Of a stretch of 35,713 nt of DNA, positions 14,719 through 23,034 are shown one piece after another. The stretch lies in assembly GCA_027489965.1 (NCBI GenBank), contig JAIXZA010000037.1, positions 1 through 35,713 of the forward strand. The letters run 5' to 3'. The notes beneath the pieces were generated by a model. It saw nothing but the letters and a program-made list of their open reading frames with translations, was not told where the DNA came from and did not search any database. The number at the start of each line of letters is the position of its first letter. Positions within the stretch are counted from its first letter, which is position 1. The DNA comes from Verrucomicrobiaceae bacterium (GTDB lineage Bacteria; Verrucomicrobiota; Verrucomicrobiia; Verrucomicrobiales; Verrucomicrobiaceae). Made by a program: the position numbers and the translations under genes.

Positions 14719-16584
14719 ATGATCATCGATCTCCTCCGCGAACTGAACGAACTCGACGAGCACCCGACGCTCGAAGCGAAGGCTTGTTCGAGTGGTGATC
14801 TGGGCGATTCGGTCTTTGAGACCGTCTGTGCATTTGCCAACGAACCCGACCTTGGAGGCGGCCGGATTGTCCTGGGAGTTACGAGGAGCCTCGAAGACTT
14901 TTTCGGAGGTTACGAGGTGATTGGTGTGGGAGATCCGGACAAGCTGCTCAAAGACATTGCCTCCGGTTGTGCCACCCGCTTTAACCATCCCGTCCGGCCA
15001 CGTGCCTTTACCGAGTCTCTCGAGGGAAAGACCGTCGTCATCGTCGAGATCGACGAATTGTCTCCCTCCCAGAAGCCCCTCTATTTCGCCAAGCACCACC
15101 TACCTCGTGGTGCTTGGAGGCGGATTGGCTCCACCGATCAGCGCTGCACCGACGAGGATCTCGTCCTCTTTTACGGCAACCGCCAGGGCGACAGCTACGA
15201 CCTCTCCATTCTTGGCAACGCAACGATCGAAGATCTCGACCCGGAAGCCCTCGCGCACTACCGGAAATTGCGCGCCAAGGTGAACCCGTTGGCGGAGGAA
15301 TTGGAATGGAGCGATCACGACCTTCTCCAGTCTCTCAATGCCATTCGCAGGGAAAACGGGATTTGGCGTCCCACACTCACCGGCATGCTGCTATTTGCCA
15401 CCCGCATGGCATACCGCCGCGAGCTTCCAGCCGTCCGAGTGGACTACATCCGGGTTCCCGGTAAGGAGTGGGTGGAGGATCCGGAAAAGCGCTTCTCAAG
15501 CACCGTGGACATGCGTGGACCGCTGCTCCAGATCGTCGACCGCGCCCAAGCGGCGGTGATGGATGACCTCCCAAAGGGTTTCGACCTCCAGGAAGGCCAG
15601 ATCCAGGCCGAAACGCCGACACTGCCCGCCCGGGTCCTCCGCGAGGCCATCGTCAATGCTCTGATGCACCGCTCCTACCGCGAGCACCGGCCCACTCAGA
15701 TCATCCGCTATTCAAACCGCATTGAGATTCACAACGCCGGATTCTCCCTGAAAAACGAGGATCAGCTCGGCGAACCGGGCTCCCAGCTCCGCAACCCCAA
15801 TCTCGCCGCCGTCTTCCACGAAACCAACACCGCGGAAACCAAGGGCAGCGGCATCCGCGTGATGCGCGAGCAAATGCGCTCCCACGGCTTCAGCCTGCCC
15901 ACCTTCGAGTCCGACCGCGCCAACAATTCCTTCACCAGCAGGCTCCTGCTCCACCATTTCCTCCGGGAGGAGGATCTCGAATGGCTGCGACAAGCCCCCG
16001 GAGAACTCAGCGACTCCCAGCGCTACGCCCTGATTTTCCTCCGTGAACAGGGAGCCATCAACAATCAGACCCTCCGCCAGCTCACAGGAGCCGACGTGCT
16101 CGCCTCCAGCCAGGACCTCCGCAAGCTCCGCGAACTCAAACTGGTAACCCAGAAAGGCAAGGGTTCCGCCACCTACTACCTGCCGGGGCTGCTTTTCCCT
16201 TCGACCCAGGCGGACGCCGCACCAGTGCCGAAGGAGCATACGACTTTGCAGGCCAAGCATACGACTTTAGACCCTGGCCATGCGACTTTGGGCGGAGGGC
16301 ATGCGACTTTGAAGGAGTCGCTGCCGCCGGCGCTCCGGGGTCAGGTCGATGAATTGGGGAAAAGACCGGGCGAGAAAATACGCTCGGTAATCCTTGGCCT
16401 GTGTGCTTGGAAGCCGCTCTCATCCAGCGAGCTGGCTGAAATCCTGGGACGCAAAGATAACGAGGCGATCCGCCGTGATCACCTCAAGCCGATGATCGAA
16501 TCCGGCCAGCTCGCCTACCTCTACCCGGATATGGAGCGCCACCCCCAGCAGGCCTACCGTACCAACGAATCTCTCGAACCATGA
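14719..16584 (+). CDS. AlbA_2 (Schlafen-like) ATP-binding protein with winged helix
   Basis: This is a protein of about 621 residues from ATG 14719; a TTG at 14680, directly after the preceding stop, is an alternative. Its N-terminal AlbA_2 domain contains TLEAKA (E19/K21) and VFETVCAFANEP, then GGGRIVLGV. Next comes the RecG-like GHKL/HATPase_c_4 region with LREAIVNALMHRSY (about residue 305), SNRIEIHNAG and TKGSGIRVMREQM. C-terminal winged helices follow (about 425-490 and 555-615). Family members are RNA- or DNA-binding regulators or tRNase-like defence proteins. Between the winged helices is a 7-residue tandem repeat ([K/G]H[T/A]TL..). Its stop overlaps the next start as ATGA. Its role in this BREX locus is not known. 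Confidence 0.8.
   Translation: MIIDLLRELNELDEHPTLEAKACSSGDLGDSVFETVCAFANEPDLGGGRIVLGVTRSLEDFFGGYEVIGVGDPDKLLKDIASGCATRFNHPVRPRAFTESLEGKTVVIVEIDELSPSQKPLYFAKHHLPRGAWRRIGSTDQRCTDEDLVLFYGNRQGDSYDLSILGNATIEDLDPEALAHYRKLRAKVNPLAEELEWSDHDLLQSLNAIRRENGIWRPTLTGMLLFATRMAYRRELPAVRVDYIRVPGKEWVEDPEKRFSSTVDMRGPLLQIVDRAQAAVMDDLPKGFDLQEGQIQAETPTLPARVLREAIVNALMHRSYREHRPTQIIRYSNRIEIHNAGFSLKNEDQLGEPGSQLRNPNLAAVFHETNTAETKGSGIRVMREQMRSHGFSLPTFESDRANNSFTSRLLLHHFLREEDLEWLRQAPGELSDSQRYALIFLREQGAINNQTLRQLTGADVLASSQDLRKLRELKLVTQKGKGSATYYLPGLLFPSTQADAAPVPKEHTTLQAKHTTLDPGHATLGGGHATLKESLPPALRGQVDELGKRPGEKIRSVILGLCAWKPLSSSELAEILGRKDNEAIRRDHLKPMIESGQLAYLYPDMERHPQQAYRTNESLEP
16236..16319 (+). repeat. Four 21-bp tandem repeats inside the AlbA_2 gene
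   Basis: GCATACGACTTT begins at 16236 and 16257, CCATGCGACTTT at 16278 and GCATGCGACTTT at 16299, so the period is exactly 21 bp (7 codons). The units encode HTTL, HTTL, HATL, HATL separated by three variable residues. The tract sits in a linker between winged-helix domains, so copy-number change would keep the frame and alter linker length. Confidence 0.85.
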
Positions 16585-17828
16585 CATTCGATCAACGAGT
16601 CATCTTCGTCACCGAACTCGCACCCGCGTGCGAGACCGGCGACGTCGATGCGATCAAAAAGGTCATGGACAAGTATTTCCATCAACTCCACACCGCAAGA
16701 AGCCTCTTCTGTGTCACCGACGAGAAATACGAAATGCCGTTTCTCCCGGAGTCACGCGACTTCCTAGGCAAGGGATACCTGCACTCGTTCCTCGCCAGCC
16801 GTCGGCTCATGACGATGAAAAACCTGGGAGAAGGTGAGGACTTCCGATACACCTTCACGATTTCCCTCGACACCCAGTTCCCAAGTTTTCTCAGGAGTCG
16901 GCATCGTGGGTCACCCATCCCCGGCCATGATGATGCTCTGACGGAATGCCTTCGGTTCCTGGCACCCTACCGATCCGGGGTGGGCATGGAGCCATACCTG
17001 TTCGAAAACAATGAGCGACTCGATGATCCAAGTGTCCGGGAGACCATTGGAGCCTACACCCAGTTCCGGCACTCCTCCAAGGAGTCATTGTCCGAGGGAC
17101 GAATTGAAGCAGCGCTGAGCGGATCCGCTCTCGCGAGTGATGTTGATGCGACCATGGAGATGCTCAAAGGCCCCGATTGGCAAGTTATTGCTGCAAATGC
17201 GAAAAAGAACTGGGCGATCTGCTACATCATCCTCTTGATCGCTGCTGCGGTACACCTCACCTCGGGAAGACGGTCGGCAGCTTACCGTTTAAGCCGATTA
17301 CTTGAGGGGTTGGACGGCATCATGGTCTTCCCGAAGACTGAGATCCATCTCGTGCACACGTTCTTCGAGCGGGGCAATCAAGAGAGGTTCTTCAGGCAGA
17401 TCCAGGCGAACGGCAGGGACTTCACCCGGAAGCTGAGAAACATGGCATGGGATCTCTCCTGCTCGCGGACGGTGTTCCAGAACGTGTCGGGCGTTGCCAG
17501 AGTGAATCCTGATCATGCCGATTTCGTGGCTCCCTACTTGCTGACCTTCGATGGACCTCTGCGGGAACTTTTGGCAGGCTTCAAAGCCAACGCCTTGATC
17601 ACCTACTTACAAGATGGTGTGAAAAGCATTGTCGTCTATCCGATGGCGATTGAAACCGCGCTCGCTGAGGACCTCAAATCATCGCAGCCCCTGCTCACCC
17701 CGGAGCGTAAAGCTGCCCGTTTGCTGCGGGGCCTTGAGTTTCACCAAAATGAGAGTCGCCGGGAGGCGTGCATCCAGCATGCCGAGGGTCTCCTCAAGAC
17801 CGCCATCTCAGCAACTGCCGCGCCATAA
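16581..17828 (+). CDS. Unrecognised 415-aa protein in the BREX operon
   Basis: The protein has 415 residues. ATG 16581 overlaps the previous stop (ATGA). It has no signal peptide. A hydrophobic helix, AICYIILLIAAAVHL, lies at about 214-228 and could be a buried helix or a single membrane segment. The next conserved-looking stretch is EGLDGIMVFPKTEIHLVHTF, then QANGRDFTRKLRNMAWDLSC. The pattern of Asp, Glu and Arg-Asn-x-x-Trp-Asp there hints at a catalytic core, but I cannot name a family. It is followed after 42 bp by a nucleotide-cyclase-like gene. In cyclic-nucleotide defence systems the cyclase is encoded beside its effector, so this is a candidate effector. That is inference from position only. 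Confidence 0.75.
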   Translation: MTFDQRVIFVTELAPACETGDVDAIKKVMDKYFHQLHTARSLFCVTDEKYEMPFLPESRDFLGKGYLHSFLASRRLMTMKNLGEGEDFRYTFTISLDTQFPSFLRSRHRGSPIPGHDDALTECLRFLAPYRSGVGMEPYLFENNERLDDPSVRETIGAYTQFRHSSKESLSEGRIEAALSGSALASDVDATMEMLKGPDWQVIAANAKKNWAICYIILLIAAAVHLTSGRRSAAYRLSRLLEGLDGIMVFPKTEIHLVHTFFERGNQERFFRQIQANGRDFTRKLRNMAWDLSCSRTVFQNVSGVARVNPDHADFVAPYLLTFDGPLRELLAGFKANALITYLQDGVKSIVVYPMAIETALAEDLKSSQPLLTPERKAARLLRGLEFHQNESRREACIQHAEGLLKTAISATAAP

Positions 17829-17870
17829 CATCAGCAATCCTTCCAACATATAAGAACTTCATTTCAGGAT

Positions 17871-18713
17871 ATGTATCAGCAACGAGTCACCGCATTCATC
17901 GACATCCTGGGTTTCGGCGATCTGGTCGCTCGGAGTGTGGGTAATTCCGAACTCCAGAAAAGCATCAGCGCCGCTCTTTCGGCAGCAAGCCCCGAGACGA
18001 TGAAAAGCCTGGATCTCATCAAGGTGAACGAAGAACGCGTTCCGCCCGAAGGATTGGAGAAAGTGAGGAGAATGGCGAAAATTTTAGGTGAGATTGTCCT
18101 GAAGGAGCACCCCGTCTGCGTTAGCTACTTTTCCGATCTGGTGGTGATCTCCGCGGAAGCATCTGACCTGCTGGCGAGCCAGATGGTATTGGAGCTTACT
18201 TGTAAGCTCAGTATCCGCCTCTGGTCGGAGCATAGGCTCACTCTTCGCGGCGGCATCGTTGTGGGCGAACTTCACCACGTCGATGGGGGGCAGATCTTCG
18301 GGCCTGCTATCGGTAAAGCCTACGACCTGGAGAGGGAGAAGGCGGTTTACCCAAGAATCCTGATTGAGAAGTCCTGTGCCGATCACTTCATGCAGCAGCC
18401 TGCGATTGCCCCGATGCTTCCGCTCATTGAGTCCGCCGAAGAAGGTTTTTCCCAGATCACTTTGGGCTCCTGCTTCCACTACACCCTGACATCGAGCGCT
18501 TGGCTCCTCGGTGATCAGCAGCTATTCGACCGCTTGTTCACTGAAATGACCCAGCTTCGCGATGCTCTGGGAGCGATCCAAGCTGCAAGCGGCTCAGACA
18601 GGGTTGCCGCCAAATACAAGTGGCTGGCTGAGAATTGCGAACGGCACGTATCACAGACGCCATACCGCAAATGGGACTATCCAGATGGCTCCTCCACTTC
18701 CACCGCTCACTGA
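17871..18713 (+). CDS. Class III nucleotide-cyclase-like protein (Pycsar PycC-like)
   Basis: The protein has 280 residues. The start, VTAFIDILGFGDLVARS, presents Asp11 in the F-x-D-I-x-G-F motif of class III adenylate/guanylate cyclase catalytic domains. The second metal-binding Asp is Asp89 in CVSYFSDLVVIS. Then LTLRGGIVVGELHHVDG, GQIFGPAIGKAYDLE and YPRILIE follow the order of the cyclase fold and closely fit the stand-alone bacterial cyclase-like proteins that include Pycsar uridylate/cytidylate cyclases. It is cytosolic and has no sensor domain. The C-terminal 80 residues are helical. In Pycsar, phage infection triggers cCMP or cUMP synthesis that activates a neighbouring effector. The nucleotide specificity cannot be read from sequence. 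It sits directly upstream of pglX. Confidence 0.65.
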   Translation: MYQQRVTAFIDILGFGDLVARSVGNSELQKSISAALSAASPETMKSLDLIKVNEERVPPEGLEKVRRMAKILGEIVLKEHPVCVSYFSDLVVISAEASDLLASQMVLELTCKLSIRLWSEHRLTLRGGIVVGELHHVDGGQIFGPAIGKAYDLEREKAVYPRILIEKSCADHFMQQPAIAPMLPLIESAEEGFSQITLGSCFHYTLTSSAWLLGDQQLFDRLFTEMTQLRDALGAIQAASGSDRVAAKYKWLAENCERHVSQTPYRKWDYPDGSSTSTAH

Positions 18714-18740
18714 TCACCGCCCACTTCCCACTCTTACCCA

Positions 18741-21700
18741 ATGCCCATCTCCCGCGCCGCCCTACTCACCGACCTGAAACGCTGGGTCACCCGCTTCGAG
18801 GATGATCTCCGCCAGCAGTGCAAGGACGTCCCCGCGCTGGATGCTCGGCTCAAGGCGCAATACAAGCTGGCCAAGGACGCCGGGCGCACCGCCTTCTCCT
18901 ATGCCGTGTGGCGGGATGGCGAGCTGACGCAGTCCGCCGTTGGCTGGGTGCTGAGCTGTGTGTTCGTGCGCTTTCTGGAGGACAACGACCTGCTGGAGCG
19001 CAGCTTCCTCTCCGGCGTTGGGGAAAACCGCGGGGTGGCGGACGAGACACGCGCAGCGTATTTCCGGGAAAACCGGGCTGCCTCGGACAATGACTACCTC
19101 GCCCACGTCATGAGCGAGGTCGGCACGCTCCCCGGCATGGCGGACCTGATGGACGCGCGGCACAACGCCCTGTGGAATGCCGCCATCTCGCCGGATGCGG
19201 CGAAGGCGTTCATCGAGTTCTGGCGGCGCATCGATCCAGGGACCGGGAAGATGGCGCATGAGTTCAACGATCCGGACTGGGACACCCGCTTTCTCGGCGA
19301 TCTCTATCAAGAGCTATCTCTGCAAGCTCAGAAGAAGTTCGCCCTGCTCCAGACGCCGGACTTTGTGGAGGAGTTCATTCTCGATCGCACGCTCGATCTG
19401 GCGATCAACACCTTCGGCCTCGATGTCGTGCGCATGATCGATCCCACCTGCGGCTCCGGTCACTTCGTGCTCGGCGGCTTCCGGCGCTTGCTGGCTCTGT
19501 GGGAAAAGGCGCGCCCGGACCTCAGCAACAAGGAACGCGCGGTCAAGGCGCTGGACGGCGTATTCGGCGTGGACATCAATCCATTCGCCGTGGCCATCGC
19601 CCGATTCCGGCTGCTGCTGGCGGCGTGGCGCTATTGCGAGGTGAAACGGCTACGTAGCGCGCCGGACTTCAAGGTGAATCTAGCCGTCGGCGACTCGCTG
19701 CTGCACGGTGCCCGCTTCGATGCCGAGGGGAAACCCTACACCATGGCCCGCGAAAGCCTCTTCGGCGGCGACGAACTCGTCTTTAAAGACGAAACCGCCC
19801 ACCACTTCGAGGTCGAAGACGCCAAGGAACTCCACCGCATCCTCGGCCAGCAATACCACGCCGTCGTCGGCAACCCGCCCTACATCACCGTCAAGGACGC
19901 CGCCCTCAACGAACTTTACCGCCAGCGCTACGACTCCTGCTCCGGGAAATACGCTCTCTCCGTGCCATTCATGGAGCGCTTCTTCGATCTGACGCTGGCC
20001 GGCAGCGCCGATGGTCAGAAACCAGCAGGCTTCCAAGGCCAGATCACCTCGAATTCCTTCATGAAGCGAGGTTTCGGAAAAAAACTCATTACAGAGTTCA
20101 TCCCGAAGTGGGATCTCACCCATGTGATCGACACCAGCGGGGCCTACATCCCCGGCCACGGCACACCTACCGTAATCCTCTTCGGCCGCAACGTGAAACC
20201 GAAAACCGCTACCGTGCGCACGGTGTTGGGCATCAAGGGAGAACCCTCCACTCCGGAAGACCCGGCAAAAGGATTGGTCTGGTCCTCCATCGTCGATCAA
20301 GTGGATCGCCCCGGCTCAGAAAGCGACTTCGTCAGTGCAGGTGACACCGAAAGGGATAAGTTCCTCAAGCATCCTTGGAGCATCAGGGGGGGAGGTGCAG
20401 CGGAGTTGAAGGAGGAGATCCAAGAAGCCGCTGATTCAATACTTTCAAATTGTGTTTCGGTCATAGGTGTTCTCGGTATGACCAATGCTGATGAAATTAT
20501 GTTAGCATCAAGGCATGCCTTCACGCGGTTTCGGGTAGAAAAACAAGCCACGAAACAGGTGGTGGTTGGAGATGTGATCCGCGACTTTGCAATCAATGAT
20601 TCAGACCACGCCGCATTTCCCTACGATAAGGTAAATCTGATTCCTATTAGTGTGCTAGGCGGCCTCGGGCGTTGGCTTTGGATGGGACGCACCCCTATGG
20701 GAAATAGGGCGACTTTCGCGAAGATGACTTATTTCACTGAGGGGCGTCCTTGGTGGGAATGGCATCAAATATCTTTAAATAGACTCCAGATCCCTCTGAC
20801 GATAACTTTTGCGTTTAATGCTACACACAATCACTTTGTTATTGATCGCGGTAATAAGGTTTTCAAGCAGACTGCCCCGATCATAAAACTGCCTCCCGAT
20901 TCCACGGAAGAGCAACATTTGCGACTCCTTGGACTTCTAAACAGTTCAACCTCATGTTTCTGGATGAAGCAAGTCGTGCAGTGCAGGGGAAGCGCAGTGG
21001 ACCAACGCGGCGCCCGTCAAACCACAGTGCCATTTGAAGATTTCTACGATTTCGACGGCACCAAGCTGAAGCAATTCCCGGTCGTCGAGATGCCCGACCT
21101 GACGTTGGTGACGGCGGTCCAGAATGCGGCCGACGCCATGGCCGCGAACGCACCGGACAAGGTGCTCGCCTCCTGGTCCGGCAGCGACGGTTCGCTGGCC
21201 GAGACGCTCGATGCCGCCCGCAACCTCTGCGACCTCCACCGCCGCCGCATGATCTACTGGCAGGAGGAACTCGATTGGCAGGTCTATGAACTCTACGGCC
21301 TGATTGATCCGGAGGACCGGCTCGCGTTGCACGGCCGCGAGGCCGTCGAGCTGCTGCGCGACCGCGGCCTCACCCTCGGCGAGCGCACCTTCGAGATCTT
21401 CATGGCCCGGCAGATGGCGCGGGGCACCTTCGAGACCACCTGGTTCGAGCGGCACAAGGAAGCCGGCTCCCGCCCCATCACCGAGCCGCCCCAGGATTGG
21501 CCGGAAGCCTACATGGCGGTCTTTGTCCGCCGCCACCACGCGATCCAAGAGAACAAGAGCCTCAACCTCATCGAGCGCCCCGAGTTCAAGCGCCGCTGGA
21601 ACACCGAGCCCTGGGCCAGTCGCCAGCAATCCGCGCTCGAATCCTCGCTGCTCACCCGCCTGGAATCCTACTTCCACGACGCCGACCGCATGGTCGATGC

Positions 21701-22526
21701 CCCGGACGAGGCCGCGCGCGAACGCCTGCTGGCCGACATCCGCCCCATCCGCGCCCGATTCGCCGGCGGCACCGAGCCCCGGTTCGTCAGCGTCCGCCAG
21801 CTCGCCGTCGCCGCCCAGACCGACGCCCGCTGGATGGAAGCCGCCACCGTCCACACCGGCCGCGCGGATTTCGACGTGGTCAAGCTCGTCGAAACCCTCG
21901 TCCTCGCCGAAAGCGTCGCCGCCCTCCCCGCCGACCGCTACAAGGACACCGGCCTGCGCCACCGCGTCGAGTGGGAAAAGACCTGGGAACTCCAGCGGGC
22001 GGAAGACGCCGTGGAGACAGAGACCAGAGCCCAGAACCCAGAGACCAAAGAAGAGGAACTCAAGATCTTGATCCGCAAGGCCCAGCAGGAAAAGGTCGGC
22101 GACATCCCGGTCCCGCCGAAGTATGCGGGCAAGGACTTCAAGAAACCCACCTACTGGAAGCTGCGCGGCAAGCTCGACGTGCCCAAGGAGCGCTGGGTCC
22201 TCTACCCGGGAGCCGAGGGCGGCATCGACACCTCCCCGGTCATCGCCTGGGCCGGTTGGGACCACGCCCAACAGGCGCAGGCCATCACCGGCTTCTACCA
22301 GCAAGCCACCGACACCTGGGGCTGGGAGCCGCAAAAGCTCGCCCCCCTCCTCGCCGCCCTCAAAGACCTCCTCCCCTGGCTCCACCAGTGGCACAACCAG
22401 ATCGACCCCGAATACGGCGACCGCATCTCCACCACCTACCAGCAATTCTACGACACCGAACGCCACACCCTGCGCCTGACCGATGAGGACATCGAGGGGA
22501 TCCGGATGGGGGGCGGGAATGCTTAG
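18741..22526 (+). CDS. pglX: BREX type 2 DNA adenine methyltransferase PglX
   Basis: The protein has 1261 residues from ATG 18741, the usual size for type 2 PglX. The N-terminal region (LKRWVTRFEDDLRQQ, FVRFLEDNDLL) precedes the methyltransferase domain. Motif I is IDPTCGSGHFVLGG (about residue 234) and motif IV is VVGNPPYI (about 377), giving N6-adenine specificity. The target-recognition part (about 550-765) includes ITFAFNATHNHFVIDRG and is visibly less GC-rich than its flanks. A long helical C-terminus includes an E/T/Q-rich linker at about 1090-1105. In BREX, PglX methylates a non-palindromic host motif and is required for phage exclusion. A 604-aa ORF on the opposite strand is a coding shadow. 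Confidence 0.95.
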   Translation: MPISRAALLTDLKRWVTRFEDDLRQQCKDVPALDARLKAQYKLAKDAGRTAFSYAVWRDGELTQSAVGWVLSCVFVRFLEDNDLLERSFLSGVGENRGVADETRAAYFRENRAASDNDYLAHVMSEVGTLPGMADLMDARHNALWNAAISPDAAKAFIEFWRRIDPGTGKMAHEFNDPDWDTRFLGDLYQELSLQAQKKFALLQTPDFVEEFILDRTLDLAINTFGLDVVRMIDPTCGSGHFVLGGFRRLLALWEKARPDLSNKERAVKALDGVFGVDINPFAVAIARFRLLLAAWRYCEVKRLRSAPDFKVNLAVGDSLLHGARFDAEGKPYTMARESLFGGDELVFKDETAHHFEVEDAKELHRILGQQYHAVVGNPPYITVKDAALNELYRQRYDSCSGKYALSVPFMERFFDLTLAGSADGQKPAGFQGQITSNSFMKRGFGKKLITEFIPKWDLTHVIDTSGAYIPGHGTPTVILFGRNVKPKTATVRTVLGIKGEPSTPEDPAKGLVWSSIVDQVDRPGSESDFVSAGDTERDKFLKHPWSIRGGGAAELKEEIQEAADSILSNCVSVIGVLGMTNADEIMLASRHAFTRFRVEKQATKQVVVGDVIRDFAINDSDHAAFPYDKVNLIPISVLGGLGRWLWMGRTPMGNRATFAKMTYFTEGRPWWEWHQISLNRLQIPLTITFAFNATHNHFVIDRGNKVFKQTAPIIKLPPDSTEEQHLRLLGLLNSSTSCFWMKQVVQCRGSAVDQRGARQTTVPFEDFYDFDGTKLKQFPVVEMPDLTLVTAVQNAADAMAANAPDKVLASWSGSDGSLAETLDAARNLCDLHRRRMIYWQEELDWQVYELYGLIDPEDRLALHGREAVELLRDRGLTLGERTFEIFMARQMARGTFETTWFERHKEAGSRPITEPPQDWPEAYMAVFVRRHHAIQENKSLNLIERPEFKRRWNTEPWASRQQSALESSLLTRLESYFHDADRMVDAPDEAARERLLADIRPIRARFAGGTEPRFVSVRQLAVAAQTDARWMEAATVHTGRADFDVVKLVETLVLAESVAALPADRYKDTGLRHRVEWEKTWELQRAEDAVETETRAQNPETKEEELKILIRKAQQEKVGDIPVPPKYAGKDFKKPTYWKLRGKLDVPKERWVLYPGAEGGIDTSPVIAWAGWDHAQQAQAITGFYQQATDTWGWEPQKLAPLLAALKDLLPWLHQWHNQIDPEYGDRISTTYQQFYDTERHTLRLTDEDIEGIRMGGGNA

Positions 22527-22571
22527 GAAAAGCGAAATATTCAAAAAACCCGGGACGTTTTGCTTGTTCGA

Positions 22572-22587
22572 GGTATCATGTGATACC
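22572..22587. promoter_or_regulatory. Palindromic operator of the toxin-antitoxin-chaperone module
   Basis: GGTATCA, TG, TGATACC is a perfect 7-bp dyad with a 2-bp centre. It is flanked by a weaker outer dyad (CTTGTT on the left, AACAAG on the right). It lies in the 94-bp gap between pglX and the putative toxin gene, the only sizeable gap in this part of the operon, and ends 33 bp before the toxin start. TTGCTT at 22560-22565 and TGATAC inside the right arm could form a promoter with a 15-bp spacer that the operator would occlude. MqsA/HigA-type antitoxins repress their own operons through such palindromes. Confidence 0.6.
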
Positions 22588-22620
22588 AAACAAGGCCAAG
22601 CATGATGTCCGAAGTCAGCC

Positions 22621-23034
22621 ATGTCCCACCAGTCCAAGCGGCCCAGCCACAAAGAGTGCACCAAGAAGCTCGCCGATGCCCTTGCCGCCCTCTCGGCCGG
22701 CCGCCGGCTGGTGATCGACGAAGAACGGCACTTCACCGCCGACATGGATGAACTGGGCAGCTCCAATGCCGCCGAACACTATGCGAAAATCACCGGATTC
22801 CTGGAAGAGGTCCAAGCCGCCGGCGGACCGGACCGCTACGTCGGCAAGTTTCCACCCTACAAATGCTACCATGCCGGATTTGAAGACGTCGAACTGTTCG
22901 CCTTCGCCTGGGACAGCCCGGGCATGGGCAAATGGATGTATCTGAAATTCGGGATCCGCCTGAGCAAGAGGGGCGATCCCACCTACCTCTACCTGAACTG
23001 CCATGAAGACAAACCGGAGAAACGAAACCGCTAA
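22621..23034 (+). CDS. Putative toxin of a toxin-antitoxin-chaperone module
   Basis: The protein has 137 residues from ATG 22621. The N-terminal half is helical and polar (SHKECTKKLADALAALSAG). The C-terminal half contains ELFAFAWDSPGMGKWMYLKFG and YLYLNCHEDKPEK, alternating strands with basic and acidic residues, as in RelE/HigB-like mRNA interferase folds. The family match is not certain. It overlaps the start of the MqsA-like antitoxin gene by 32 nt and follows a palindromic operator. Toxin-first order is typical of MqsRA and HigBA loci. The toxin identity is inferred mainly from context. It could instead be another enzyme class, such as the ADP-ribosyltransferase of CmdTAC, though I see no such motif. 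Confidence 0.55.
   Translation: MSHQSKRPSHKECTKKLADALAALSAGRRLVIDEERHFTADMDELGSSNAAEHYAKITGFLEEVQAAGGPDRYVGKFPPYKCYHAGFEDVELFAFAWDSPGMGKWMYLKFGIRLSKRGDPTYLYLNCHEDKPEKRNR

Noticed and set aside
17220..17270. Membrane-protein reading of the 415-aa gene
   Set aside because: There is only one hydrophobic stretch of about 15 residues, flanked by normal soluble sequence. A buried helix is equally likely, so it was not called a membrane protein.
22010..22060. Low-complexity GAGACC/CAGAACCCAGA tract in pglX
   Set aside because: It encodes an in-frame polar linker (ETETRAQNPETKEEE) and is too irregular to call a repeat or insertion.
20952..22766. 604-aa open frame on the minus strand opposite pglX
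   Set aside because: It is fully antisense to the conserved pglX coding sequence. Its Gly/Val/Asp-rich composition is typical of the shadow frame of a GC-rich gene.
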